Of a DNA stretch of 39,263 nt, positions 24,576-33,488 are shown piece after piece. The stretch is from Telmatospirillum sp. (GTDB taxonomy: Bacteria > Pseudomonadota > Alphaproteobacteria > Rhodospirillales > Magnetospirillaceae). The translations under genes and the position numbers were made by a program. The notes beneath the pieces were generated by a model that was given only the letters and a program-made list of their open reading frames with translations, did not search any database and was not told the DNA's origin. The stretch is from the NCBI GenBank assembly GCA_009712185.1, contig WASQ01000004.1, positions 18,720-57,982 of the forward strand, written 5' to 3'. How positions within the stretch are numbered: the first letter of the stretch is position 1; each line of letters starts with the position of its first letter.

Positions 24576-27167
24576 TCAGAGCGTGACGCCGTCGGCGACG
24601 GTCTGGAAGCCGGCGATCTGGTCGAAGTTCATGTAGCGGTAAATATCGGCCGCCTTCTCATTGATCACCGTGACCCGCTCCAGATACTCGGCCGGAGTCG
24701 GCAGCCGGCCCAGAAGCGCGGCCACGGCGGACAGTTCGGCCGATCCCAGATACACCCGGGTGTCGATGCCAAGGCGGTTCGGGAAGTTCCGGGTCGAGGT
24801 CGAGATGGCGGTCGAGCCCTTGCGGATCTGCGCCTGATTGCCCATGCAGAGCGAACAGCCGGGCATTTCCATGCGGGCGCCGGAACGGCCGAGGACGCTG
24901 TAATAACCCTCCTCCGTCAGGATCATCTGATCCATGCGGGTGGGCGGCGCCACCCAGAGGCGGGTCGGGATGTCGGTCTTGCCGTCCAGGATCTTTCCCG
25001 CGGCCCGGAAATGGCCGATATTGGTCATGCAGGATCCGATGAACACTTCGTCGATGGTGTCGCCCGCAACCTCCGACAGGGGCTTCACATCGTCGGGATC
25101 GTTCGGGCAGGCGACGATCGGTTCCCGGATGTCGGCGAGATCGATCTCGATCACCGCCGCATAGCCGGCGTCGGCGTCGGCCGACAGCAGATGCGGTTCG
25201 GCGATCCAGGCCTCCATCGCCCTGATCCGGCGTTCCAGCGTGCGCCGGTCCTCATAGCCGTTGGCGATCATCCACTTCATCAAGGTGATGTTGGACCGCA
25301 TATATTCGACGATCGGCGCCGGATTGAGGCGCACGGTGCAGGCCGCCGCCGACCGTTCCGCCGAGGCGTCGGTGAGTTCGAACGCCTGTTCCACCTTGAG
25401 GTCCGGCAGTCCCTCGATCTCCAGGATGCGGCCGGAGAAAATGTTCTTCTTGCCCTTCTTCTCGACGGTCAGCAGTCCCTGGCGGATGGCATAGAGGGGG
25501 ATGGCGTTTACCAGATCGCGCAGCGTCACGCCGGGCTGCATCGTGCCCTTGAACCGCACCAGAACGCTTTCCGGCATGTCGAGAGGCATGACCCCGGTGG
25601 CGGCGGCGAAGGCGACAAGGCCCGATCCCGCCGGGAAGGAGATGCCGATCGGGAAACGGGTGTGGGAATCGCCGCCGGTGCCGACCGTGTCGGGCAGCAG
25701 AAGGCGGTTCAGCCAGGAATGGATGACGCCGTCGCCCGGACGCAGCGACACGCCGCCGCGCGTTGCGATGAAGGACGGCAGTTCGTGATGGGTCCTGACG
25801 TCGACCGGCTTCGGATAGGCCGCGGTGTGACAGAAGGACTGCATCACCATGTCGGCCGAGAAGCCGAGGCAGGCCAGATCCTTGAGCTCGTCACGGGTCA
25901 TCGGCCCGGTCGTGTCCTGCGATCCGACGGTGGTCATCCGCGGTTCGCAATAGGTGCCGGGGCGAATTCCCAGGCCTTCGGGCAGGCCGCAGGCGCGGCC
26001 CACGATCTTCTGCGCCAGGGTGAATCCCTTGCCGGTATCGGCGGGCACCTGGGGCAGGCGGAAACAGGTCGAGGGCGCCAGGCCCAGCGCCTCGCGCGCC
26101 TTGGCGGTGAGGCCTCTGCCGATGATCAGCGGAATGCGGCCGCCGGCCCGCACCTCGTCGAAAATGACATCCGACTTCACCTGGAATTCGGCGATCACCT
26201 CACCGTTCTTCAGGGCCTTTCCCTCGTAGGGGCGCAGCTCGACCACGTCGCCCATGTCCATCTTCGAGACGTCGAGTTCGACCGGCAGGGCGCCCGCGTC
26301 CTCCATGGTGTTGTAGAAGATCGGGGCGATCTTGCCGCCCAGGCAGACGCCGCCGAACCGCTTGTTGGGAACGAAGGGAATATCCTCTCCGGTGAACCAC
26401 AGCACCGAGTTGGTGGCGGATTTGCGCGACGAGCCGGTGCCGACCACATCCCCCACATAGGCCACCTGATGGCCCTTGGCCTTCAGCGTTTCCAGAAGTT
26501 TAAGCGGCCCGCGGGCGCCGGGTTCGTCCGGGGTGATGCCGGGGCGGGCGTTCTTCAGCATGGCTAAGGCATGCAGCGGGATGTCGGGACGCGACCAGGC
26601 GTCGGGGGCGGGCGACAGATCGTCGGTGTTGGTCTCGCCCGACACCTTGAAAATCGTGACGGTCAGGGACGCCGGCAGCTCGGGGCGCGAGGTGAACCAT
26701 TCGGCGTCGGCCCAGGATTGCAGAACCTCTTTCGCGTTTTTCGATCCCTTTTCCGCCAGTTCCCTGACGTCATGGAAATAGTCGAACATCAACAGCGTGC
26801 TTTTCAGCGCCCGGGCGGCCACGGCGCCGACCTCGGCATCGTCGAGAAGGGCGATCAGCGGGCGGATGTTGAACCCGCCCAGCATGGTGCCCAGCAGTTC
26901 GGTGGCCTTGGCGCGGGGCAGCAGCGCGACCTTGAGCGCGCCGGTCGCGACCTTCTCCAGGAAGGCTGCTTTTTCGCGGGCGGCATCATCGACACCGGCC
27001 GGGACCCGGTGCGTGAGAAGGTCGAGAAGAAAGGCCTCCTCGCCGGCCGGCGGAGCCTGAAGCAGCGCGGTCAGCTCCGCGGTTTGCGGAGCCGTCAGCG
27101 GAAGAGGGGGAATTCCAAGAGCGGCGCGCTCGGCGACATGCTGGCGATAGGCTTCAAGCATGGACAT
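24576..27167 (-). CDS. acnB: Aconitate hydratase B
   Basis: This 863-residue enzyme interconverts citrate and isocitrate in the TCA cycle and is AcnB by domain order. It has an N-terminal HEAT-like domain (about 1-160), then the swivel domain with [22 protein letters not shown] placed before the catalytic domains, as in E. coli AcnB and unlike AcnA. The 4Fe-4S ligands are C713 ([16 protein letters not shown]) and C771/C774 (GCSLCMGN), close to E. coli C710, C769 and C772. The AcnB group may also use 2-methylaconitate. GGAGG sits just before the ATG at 27167, which decides the start. The gene is divergent from ccmA and has its own terminator. Confidence 0.97.
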   Translation of the reverse strand: MSMLEAYRQHVAERAALGIPPLPLTAPQTAELTALLQAPPAGEEAFLLDLLTHRVPAGVDDAAREKAAFLEKVATGALKVALLPRAKATELLGTMLGGFNIRPLIALLDDAEVGAVAARALKSTLLMFDYFHDVRELAEKGSKNAKEVLQSWADAEWFTSRPELPASLTVTIFKVSGETNTDDLSPAPDAWSRPDIPLHALAMLKNARPGITPDEPGARGPLKLLETLKAKGHQVAYVGDVVGTGSSRKSATNSVLWFTGEDIPFVPNKRFGGVCLGGKIAPIFYNTMEDAGALPVELDVSKMDMGDVVELRPYEGKALKNGEVIAEFQVKSDVIFDEVRAGGRIPLIIGRGLTAKAREALGLAPSTCFRLPQVPADTGKGFTLAQKIVGRACGLPEGLGIRPGTYCEPRMTTVGSQDTTGPMTRDELKDLACLGFSADMVMQSFCHTAAYPKPVDVRTHHELPSFIATRGGVSLRPGDGVIHSWLNRLLLPDTVGTGGDSHTRFPIGISFPAGSGLVAFAAATGVMPLDMPESVLVRFKGTMQPGVTLRDLVNAIPLYAIRQGLLTVEKKGKKNIFSGRILEIEGLPDLKVEQAFELTDASAERSAAACTVRLNPAPIVEYMRSNITLMKWMIANGYEDRRTLERRIRAMEAWIAEPHLLSADADAGYAAVIEIDLADIREPIVACPNDPDDVKPLSEVAGDTIDEVFIGSCMTNIGHFRAAGKILDGKTDIPTRLWVAPPTRMDQMILTEEGYYSVLGRSGARMEMPGCSLCMGNQAQIRKGSTAISTSTRNFPNRLGIDTRVYLGSAELSAVAALLGRLPTPAEYLERVTVINEKAADIYRYMNFDQIAGFQTVADGVTL

Positions 27168-27488
27168 GAATCCCTCCTCCTGAACTCTGACGGGCATGAT
27201 GCCCCGGGGCTGACATGGACCGGACCGATGGGTCCGAAAGGCTGGAAAACGGCGCAGGGCGGCCGGATCCGCGTGTGCGCTTACACCATATATTCCACCT
27301 GTTGTCCAGGCGATACCAGTTTGAAGACGGACGGGGCGGACAGCCTGAGGTTGTTGGGGTGATAATCGACTGCCGTGGTCATCTATTATCCCTATCGGGC
27401 GCAGGGACGTTCGCGCGACGCCCCCGCGGTCTTCCCGAAGTCATGTTTTCCCTTGGCGCGGGCCGTCGTTTTGCTATGGTGCCGGGCC
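27168..27488. promoter_or_regulatory. Divergent promoter region between acnB and ccmA
   Basis: The 321-base gap holds no gene. For ccmA, TTGGCG (27453-27458) and an extended -10 TGC-TATGGT (TATGGT at 27475-27480) are 16 bases apart, which would start transcription almost at the ATG. For acnB an AT-rich patch CATATATTCC near 27288-27297 may hold the -10. Both assignments are tentative. Confidence 0.4.
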
Positions 27489-28163
27489 ATGACCAACGGC
27501 ATGAGTTCCCATACCTTCACCGGCGAGAAACTCGTCTGCATCCGCGGCGAACGCGTCGTCTTCTCCGGCCTCGGTTTCCACCTCGCGGCCGGCGAGGCAT
27601 TGCTGCTGCTGGGTCCCAACGGCAGCGGGAAGTCATCGCTGCTGCGTCTGATGGCCGGACTCCTGAAACCCGCGTCCGGCCGGCTGGCCTGGGGCGGCGA
27701 TCCGGTCGCCGACGACCGCGAGGCGCATGCCGCCCGTGTCCATTACGTCGGTCATCACGATGCCATCAAGCCGGTTCTGTCGGTTTTTGAAAATCTGCGG
27801 TTCTGGGCGCGCCTGCACGATCCCGCCTCCGGCGCCGGCCTGGCGCGGGCGGCGCGCGACCGAATGGGCCTCGCGCGGCTTGCCGATGTTCCGGGAAAAC
27901 TGTTGTCGGCCGGTCAGAAGCGCCGGCTCAACCTCGCCCGTCTGCTGGCCGCGCCGGCGACGCTCTGGCTGTTGGACGAACCGTCTGTGGCGCTCGACCG
28001 CCAATCGGTCAAGGTGCTGGAGGCGGTGATCGCCGAACACCGCGCCGCGGGCGGAATGGTGGCGCTGTCAACCCATGCGGACGTCGATCTGCCCGGGGCG
28101 CGCGAACTTCATCTCGACCATTTTGCCGTGGCCCCCGAAGCCGCTATGGGGGTGTGGGGATGA
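27489..28163 (+). CDS. ccmA: CcmA, cytochrome c maturation ABC ATPase
   Basis: This 224-residue ATPase has Walker A LLGPNGSGKSSLLRLMAGLLKP, the CcmA-type signature LLSAGQKRRLNLARLLAAP in place of LSGGQ, and Walker B LWLLDEPSVALD. It powers the CcmABCD complex that releases holo-CcmE from CcmC during haem delivery to periplasmic cytochromes c. The ATG at 27489 gives the usual length. Its TGA overlaps the ccmB ATG (ATGA), so the two are coupled. It is first in a complete ccm operon. Confidence 0.95.
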   Translation: MTNGMSSHTFTGEKLVCIRGERVVFSGLGFHLAAGEALLLLGPNGSGKSSLLRLMAGLLKPASGRLAWGGDPVADDREAHAARVHYVGHHDAIKPVLSVFENLRFWARLHDPASGAGLARAARDRMGLARLADVPGKLLSAGQKRRLNLARLLAAPATLWLLDEPSVALDRQSVKVLEAVIAEHRAAGGMVALSTHADVDLPGARELHLDHFAVAPEAAMGVWG

Positions 28164-28825
28164 ACCGCCTGTTCGAAATCATCCGCCGCGACCTGCGTCT
28201 TGCCTTACGTCAAGGCAGCGACAGCGTGATGGTGGTCACCTTCTTCGTGCTGACGGTGATCCTGTTTCCCTTCGGGATCGGGCCGGAGGCCAATATTCTG
28301 GAACGCGTCAGCCCCGGCGTGCTGTGGGTGACCGCCCTTCTGGCGTCGATGTTGTCGCTCGACCGGCTGTTCCAGGCGGATTACGAGGATGGAAGTCTGG
28401 AATTGCTGGCGCTGACGCCGACCGCGCTTGAAGTTCTGGTGATCGGCAAGGTGGCCGCCCACTGGCTGACCACGGGACTGCCGTTGATGGTGGCGGCACC
28501 CGTGCTGGCCGTGCTGTTGCATATGAATGCCGACGGTTTCCTGGCCCTGCTTGCGACCATGCTGATCGGAACGCCCATTCTGAGCCTGATCGGCGCCATG
28601 GGCGCCGCCCTTGTGCTGGGTGCGCGCCGCGGCGGAGTTCTGCTGTCGCTCCTGGTGCTGCCGCTTTACATCCCCGTGCTGATTTTCGGCGTCGGCGCCA
28701 TCGATGCCGCGATCCAGGGGCTGGAGACCGGCGCGCAGTTGCTGTTGATGGGCGGTATCCTCCTGGCCGCCCTGCCTCTGGCGCCGCTGGCCGCCGCCGC
28801 CGCGGTGCGGCAGGCGCGGGAATAA
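28160..28825 (+). CDS. ccmB: CcmB, haem exporter membrane subunit
   Basis: This 221-residue membrane protein begins MNRLFEIIRRDLRLALRQGSDSVMVVTFFVLTVILFPFGIGPE and contains LDRLFQADYEDGSLELLAL, both typical of CcmB, with about six hydrophobic helices. It partners the CcmA ATPase. The ATG at 28160 overlaps the ccmA stop; an in-frame GTG two codons upstream is less likely. Confidence 0.95.
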   Translation: MNRLFEIIRRDLRLALRQGSDSVMVVTFFVLTVILFPFGIGPEANILERVSPGVLWVTALLASMLSLDRLFQADYEDGSLELLALTPTALEVLVIGKVAAHWLTTGLPLMVAAPVLAVLLHMNADGFLALLATMLIGTPILSLIGAMGAALVLGARRGGVLLSLLVLPLYIPVLIFGVGAIDAAIQGLETGAQLLLMGGILLAALPLAPLAAAAAVRQARE

Positions 28826-28976
28826 TCTCCGGCGAAAAGACCGGATCCCGGGCCTCCTCGAGGGGGCCTCAATAAGAAGAGCGGGCGTTCCGGGGGAGTG
28901 CCCGATAAATAAGATTGAATTTCGGTGTGTCGCGGTGACACACCTTGAGGGACGACAACGGAACGGACAGAACGCC
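28826..28976 (+). promoter_or_regulatory. ccmB-ccmC spacer with hairpins
   Basis: This 151-base gap interrupts an otherwise tight operon. It contains a perfect 8-bp stem with a 5-base loop (GGTGTGTC 28924-28931, GACACACC 28937-28944), 32 bases before the ccmC ATG, plus a 7-bp stem with one G-U pair around CTCGAG near 28853-28870. No T-run follows, so these are more likely processing or translation-control structures than terminators. Confidence 0.5.
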
Positions 28977-29732
28977 ATGCTGGGACTATCGACGCCTTCG
29001 GGATTTGTTCGGTTCGCCAAGGCTGTCTCGCCTTGGCTGTGGGTGGCGAGCGCGCTGCTGATCGGCGGCGGCCTTTATTTCGCCCTTCTGGTGTCGCCCG
29101 CCGATTACCAGCAGGGCCAGACGGTCCGGATCATGTATATCCATGTGCCCTCCGCCTGGCTTGGCATGATGGGCTATTCGGTGATGGCCCTGTCGAGCGC
29201 GGCCGCGCTGATCTGGAAGAATCCGCTGGCGGATCTGGTCGCCAAGGCCTCGGCCCCGGTGGGCGCCTGCTTCACCTTCCTCTGTCTCGCAACCGGTTCG
29301 CTGTGGGGCAAGCCGATGTGGGGCACCTGGTGGGCGTGGGACGCGCGGCTGACCAGTATGCTGATCCTGCTGTTCCTCTATTTCGGCTATATCGCGTTGC
29401 AGAACGCCTTCGACGATCCCGGCCGCGGCGCCCGGGCGGCCGCCATCCTGGCCCTGGCCGGCTTCGTCAATGTTCCGGTGATCAAATTCTCGGTCGACTG
29501 GTGGAAGACCCTGCATCAGCCGGCCAGTCTGATGAAAATGTCCGGACCCGCCCTGCATCCGTCGATGCTGACGCCTCTGCTGCTGATGGTGGCGGGGTTC
29601 ACCTGCTTCTATGTGGCCGTCCTGATGGTCCGTGTGCGCAGTGAGATCCTGGCGGCCAAGATCCGCGCGCTCCGATTGTCCGAAATTCACTCCGTCCAGG
29701 CCGCCGGCGTCGCCGACGGCGTGGCGGGCTGA
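28977..29732 (+). CDS. ccmC: CcmC, haem-handling membrane protein
   Basis: This 251-residue protein has six hydrophobic helices and the tryptophan-rich haem-handling motif WGTWWAWDARLTS (about residues 120-130), preceded by YIHVPSAWLGMMGYS and followed by FSVDWWKTLHQPAS, whose histidines flank the haem. CcmC loads haem onto CcmE at the periplasmic side. The ATG at 28977 is chosen over a GTG at 28935, which lies inside a strong hairpin. The ribosome binding site is weak. Confidence 0.96.
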   Translation: MLGLSTPSGFVRFAKAVSPWLWVASALLIGGGLYFALLVSPADYQQGQTVRIMYIHVPSAWLGMMGYSVMALSSAAALIWKNPLADLVAKASAPVGACFTFLCLATGSLWGKPMWGTWWAWDARLTSMLILLFLYFGYIALQNAFDDPGRGARAAAILALAGFVNVPVIKFSVDWWKTLHQPASLMKMSGPALHPSMLTPLLLMVAGFTCFYVAVLMVRVRSEILAAKIRALRLSEIHSVQAAGVADGVAG

Positions 29733-29757
29733 GCGGCCGGGAAAGGGAGAACAGGCG

Positions 29758-29946
29758 ATGGACGCACTGACGGCCTTCTTCGACATGGGCGGCTATGCCC
29801 GCTTCATCTGGCCGGCCTACGGGCTGGTGACCCTGGTCGCTCTCGGGCTTCTGGTGACGAGCGGCCGGGCCCTGCGCAGCCGCGAGCGCGAGCTGGCGCA
29901 GTTGCAGGAACGCAATCCCGGACGCCGTGGCCGGATCTATGAGTGA
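29758..29946 (+). CDS. ccmD: CcmD, small haem exporter subunit
   Basis: This 62-residue protein (MDALTAFFDMGGYARFIWPAYGLVTLVALGLLV) has the CcmD signature MGGYA.FIWPAYG.., one membrane helix and a basic, charged cytoplasmic tail. It stabilises CcmABC and aids release of holo-CcmE. GGGAGA lies just before the ATG at 29758. It sits between ccmC and ccmE as expected. Confidence 0.93.
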   Translation: MDALTAFFDMGGYARFIWPAYGLVTLVALGLLVTSGRALRSRERELAQLQERNPGRRGRIYE

Positions 29947-30007
29947 GATCCCTCTCCGGCTGGACCGGGATCTGTTGGGCGCAGCGATTTTTCGGAAGGT
30001 GGCTTAA

Positions 30008-30451
30008 GTGACGCGCAAGCAACGGCGGCTCTACTTCGTGGTCCTTGGCATGCTGGCGCTGGGCGCGGCGACGGCTCTGGTGCTGACGGCCATGAAGGAC
30101 ACCCTGGTCTATTTCTACACGCCCTCGGACCTGAAAACCCGGCATGTGGCCGAGGGGCGCCGGCTCAGGATCGGCGGTCTGGTGGAGCAGGGCTCCGTGG
30201 TCCGGCAGGGCGACGAGGTTCATTTCGTCGTCACCGATCTGCAGGCGACCCTGCCCGTCGTCTATCGCGGCGTGCTGCCCGATCTGTTCCGCGAGGGACA
30301 GGGCGTGGTGACGGAAGGCAAGCTCGACGGCCAGGGGACGTTCCGCGCGAGCGAAGTGCTCGCCAAGCATGACGAAAATTACATGCCGAAAGAGGTGGCG
30401 GACGCCATCAAGAAGTCCGGTCAGTGGCAAGAGGAAGGGAAGAAGCCATGA
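30008..30451 (+). CDS. ccmE: CcmE, haem chaperone
   Basis: This 147-residue periplasmic chaperone is anchored by one N-terminal helix. The covalent haem-binding histidine is H121 in LAKHDENYMP, with the conserved tyrosine at Y125 (HxxxY). The opening KQRRLYFVVLGMLALGAATALVL and FYTPSDL are also typical. It starts with GTG at 30008. Its stop overlaps the ccmF ATG (ATGA). Confidence 0.96.
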   Translation: MTRKQRRLYFVVLGMLALGAATALVLTAMKDTLVYFYTPSDLKTRHVAEGRRLRIGGLVEQGSVVRQGDEVHFVVTDLQATLPVVYRGVLPDLFREGQGVVTEGKLDGQGTFRASEVLAKHDENYMPKEVADAIKKSGQWQEEGKKP

Positions 30452-32442
30452 TTCCCGAACTGGGACAGTTTGCGCTGATCGTGGCGCTGTTCGTAACGGT
30501 GGTACAGTCGGTGGTGCCGCTTGTCGGCGCCATCCGGGGCGACCGCACCTGGATGGACATGGCCCGTCCGGCGGCGCTGGCGCAGTTCGCCCTGATCGCC
30601 ACCGCCTTCGGCGCGCTGATGAGCTGTTATGTCACCAGCGATTTCTCGGTTCTGAACGTCGTGCAGAACTCCCACACCGACAAGCCGCTGATCTATAAGA
30701 TCTCCGGCGTGTGGGCCAACCATGAGGGCTCGATGCTGCTCTGGGTGCTGATCCTCAGCATCTATGGCATGGCGGTGTCGGTGTTCGGCGGCAATCTGCC
30801 GCCCGGTCTTCGCGCCCGCGCCCTGTCGGTGCAGGCGATGATCGCCTTCGGCTTCCTGCTGTTCATCCTTTTCACCTCCAACCCCTTCGCCCGTGTCGAT
30901 CCCGCGCCCCTGAACGGCGACGGCCTCAATCCGCTGTTGCAGGATCCGGGACTGGCCTTCCATCCGCCGTTCCTCTATCTCGGCTATGTCGGGTTCTCGA
31001 TGGCGTTCTCCTTCGCCATTGCCGCCCTGATGGAGGGGCGTGTCGACGCCGCCTGGGCGCGCTGGGTCCGGCCCTGGACGCTGGTTGCCTGGTGCGCGCT
31101 GACGCTGGGCATCGCCATGGGATCCTGGTGGGCCTATTACACCCTGGGCTGGGGCGGCTGGTGGTACTGGGATCCGGTGGAGAACGCCTCCTTCATGCCC
31201 TGGCTGTCCGGCACCGCGCTTCTGCACTCCTCGATCGTGGTCGAGAAGCGCGACACGCTGAAGGCCTGGACGATCCTGCTCGCCATCGTCACCTTCTCGC
31301 TGTCGCTGCTGGGAACCTTCCTGGTGCGGTCCGGCGTCCTGACCTCTGTCCACAGCTTCGCGGCCGATCCGACGCGGGGCGTCTTCGTCCTGGCCCTGCT
31401 GGTGGTGGTGACCGGCGGCTCGCTGATCCTGTTCGCCATCCGGGGCCCGACCCTGAAGGGCGGCGGCCTGTTCACGCCGTTGTCGCGCGAAGGCAGCCTG
31501 CTGTTCAACAATGTGCTGATGAGCACGGCGGCCGGGACGGTGCTGCTGGGCACGCTCTATCCGCTGTTCGCCGACGCTCTGGAGATGGGCAAGGTGTCCG
31601 TGGGCGCGCCTTTCTTCAACGCGGTCTTCATCCCCCTGATGGTGCCCATGGTCGTGACCATGGCGGTGGCGCCGCTGCTGTCGTGGAAGCGCGGCGACTT
31701 CGCCGGGGCGCTCGGCCGTTTGAAATTCGCCTTCGCGGCCACCGTCGCGGTGGCGGCCGGCACCTGGATCGCGCCCGGCGGCGGGTCCGGTCCCCTGTGG
31801 GCGGGCCGCGGTCTCGGCCTCGCGGCCTGGCTGGCGGCCGGCACTCTGGTGGAGTGGGCGGAGCGCGTACGCCTGTTCCGCGCGCCCTTCTCCGAGACCG
31901 CCGACCGCATCCTGCGTCTGCCCCGGTCGGCCTATGGCATGACCGTGGCGCATATCGGCGTCGCCGTGGTGATCGCGGGCATCACCGGGTCGTCGGCATG
32001 GACCCAGGAGAAGATCCAGGTCATGCATCCGGGCGACGTGGTCAGCCTTCACGGCTATGACCTGCGCCTGGAAGGCACCGAGGACAATCTTCAGGGGCCG
32101 AACTATTCGATCCTCAGGGCGCATTTCAGCGTGACCAGCGGCGGACGCCCGGTGGCCGATCTTTATCCCGAGAAGCGGATGTACCGCCAGCCGCCGCGGC
32201 CCACCACCGATGCCGCCATCCGGACCAATCTTCTGGGTGATCTTTATGCGGTGATCGGCGATCCGGACGGAACCGGCGGCTTCGTCACCCGGCTCTATTT
32301 CAATCCGCTGGTGCCCTGGATCTTTATCGGCGCCATCATCATGGTGGTGGGCGGGCTGGTGTCGCTCACCGACCGGCGTTACCGGGTCGGCGCGCCGCTC
32401 CGGACCGCGCGCGCCATGGCCGCCCAGAAAGGACGTGCGTGA
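30448..32442 (+). CDS. ccmF: CcmF, cytochrome c haem lyase subunit
   Basis: This 664-residue polytopic protein shows the haem-handling motif WGGWWYWDPVENASFMPWL (about residues 235-255) and the typical GVWANHEGSMLLWVLILSIYG and FHPPFLYLGYVGFSMAFSFAIAAL segments. It receives haem from CcmE and, with CcmH and CcmI, attaches it to apocytochrome c in the periplasm. The ATG at 30448 overlaps the ccmE stop, and its own TGA overlaps the ccmG ATG. Confidence 0.97.
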   Translation: MIPELGQFALIVALFVTVVQSVVPLVGAIRGDRTWMDMARPAALAQFALIATAFGALMSCYVTSDFSVLNVVQNSHTDKPLIYKISGVWANHEGSMLLWVLILSIYGMAVSVFGGNLPPGLRARALSVQAMIAFGFLLFILFTSNPFARVDPAPLNGDGLNPLLQDPGLAFHPPFLYLGYVGFSMAFSFAIAALMEGRVDAAWARWVRPWTLVAWCALTLGIAMGSWWAYYTLGWGGWWYWDPVENASFMPWLSGTALLHSSIVVEKRDTLKAWTILLAIVTFSLSLLGTFLVRSGVLTSVHSFAADPTRGVFVLALLVVVTGGSLILFAIRGPTLKGGGLFTPLSREGSLLFNNVLMSTAAGTVLLGTLYPLFADALEMGKVSVGAPFFNAVFIPLMVPMVVTMAVAPLLSWKRGDFAGALGRLKFAFAATVAVAAGTWIAPGGGSGPLWAGRGLGLAAWLAAGTLVEWAERVRLFRAPFSETADRILRLPRSAYGMTVAHIGVAVVIAGITGSSAWTQEKIQVMHPGDVVSLHGYDLRLEGTEDNLQGPNYSILRAHFSVTSGGRPVADLYPEKRMYRQPPRPTTDAAIRTNLLGDLYAVIGDPDGTGGFVTRLYFNPLVPWIFIGAIIMVVGGLVSLTDRRYRVGAPLRTARAMAAQKGRA

Positions 32443-32999
32443 TGCGCCGCTGGACCACGCTGCTGCCGGCCGCAGTCTTCTTCGTGCTGGTGGCGTTCTT
32501 CGCCTGGCGCCTTGTCCTGATCACCCGGGGCGACGCCCCCAACCTGATCCCGTCTGTGATGATCGACAAACCGGCGCCGGCCTTCGATCTGCCGCCGCTG
32601 GTGCTGGACCGGCCCGGGGTCCAGGCGTCCGGCCTCCAGGGCAAGGTCACGCTGATCAATTTCTTCTCCTCCTGGTGCATTCCCTGCCGGGCGGAACATC
32701 CGTTGCTGGTCAATCTGATGAACCGTCCGGACATCAAGGGGCGGATGACGCTGATCGGCATCGACTACAAGGACCGGCCCGAGGATGGCCGGGGATGGCT
32801 CGACCGGCTTGGCAATCCCTATGACGCGATCGGCATGGACCGCGATGGCCGGGTGGGAATCGATTTCGGCGTCTATGGCGTGCCGGAGAGCTACCTCATC
32901 GACCGTCAGGGCCGCATCCGCTACAAGCAGGTCGGTCCGTTCACGGCCGAGGACATCCGGGAGAAACTGCTGCCCCTGCTGGCGGAGTTGAACAAATGA
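32442..32999 (+). CDS. ccmG: CcmG/DsbE, thiol-disulfide reductant of apocytochrome c
   Basis: This 185-residue membrane-anchored thioredoxin-like protein has an N-terminal helix and the active site FFSSWCIPCRAEHP, with cysteines C79 and C82. It keeps the CxxCH cysteines of apocytochrome c, or CcmH, reduced. GVYGVPESYLIDRQGRIRYKQVGP is the typical cis-proline region and C-terminal part. The ATG at 32442 shares a base with the ccmF stop; an in-frame GTG one codon earlier is the alternative. Confidence 0.95.
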   Translation: MRRWTTLLPAAVFFVLVAFFAWRLVLITRGDAPNLIPSVMIDKPAPAFDLPPLVLDRPGVQASGLQGKVTLINFFSSWCIPCRAEHPLLVNLMNRPDIKGRMTLIGIDYKDRPEDGRGWLDRLGNPYDAIGMDRDGRVGIDFGVYGVPESYLIDRQGRIRYKQVGPFTAEDIREKLLPLLAELNK

Positions 33000-33487
33000 G
33001 GCTGGGCGTGAGACTGCGCGGACTGTTCATGGGTCTGATGCTGCTGGCGGTGGCCGGACCGGTCATGGCCGTGCAACCGGACGAGGTGCTGAAGGATCCG
33101 GCGATGGAGGCCCGGGCGCGGGCTTTGGGCCGCGATCTGCGCTGCATGGTCTGTCAGAATCAGTCGATCGACGATTCCGACGCCGATCTCGCCCGGGATC
33201 TCCGGGTCCTGCTGCGCCAGCGGCTGGTCGCCGGCGACAGCGACGAGCAGGCCAAACAATATCTGGTGGATCGCTATGGCGACTATGTGCTGTTGCGCCC
33301 GCCCTTCAAGACGACGACCCTGGTCCTCTGGCTGGGGCCGGCCGCTCTTCTGCTGGCCGGCGGCTGGGGGGCGGTGATGTTCTTCCGCCGGCGCACGGCC
33401 TCCGCCGGCCCGGCGGGCGAACGTCCGCTGGACGAGACGGAACAGCGGCGCCTCAAGCGTCTGCTGTCGAACGACCGGGAAGGATGA
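32996..33487 (+). CDS. ccmH: CcmH/CycL, apocytochrome c thioreductase subunit
   Basis: This 163-residue protein has a signal-like N-terminal helix, the active site LRCMVCQNQSIDDSDADLARDLR with cysteines C50 and C53, and a C-terminal membrane helix (TTTLVLWLGPAALLLAGGWGAVMFF). It is the short, single-domain CcmH of alphaproteobacteria; the TPR part is the separate CcmI. The ATG overlaps the ccmG stop (ATGA). Confidence 0.95.
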   Translation: MRLGVRLRGLFMGLMLLAVAGPVMAVQPDEVLKDPAMEARARALGRDLRCMVCQNQSIDDSDADLARDLRVLLRQRLVAGDSDEQAKQYLVDRYGDYVLLRPPFKTTTLVLWLGPAALLLAGGWGAVMFFRRRTASAGPAGERPLDETEQRRLKRLLSNDREG

Positions 33488-33488
33488 T

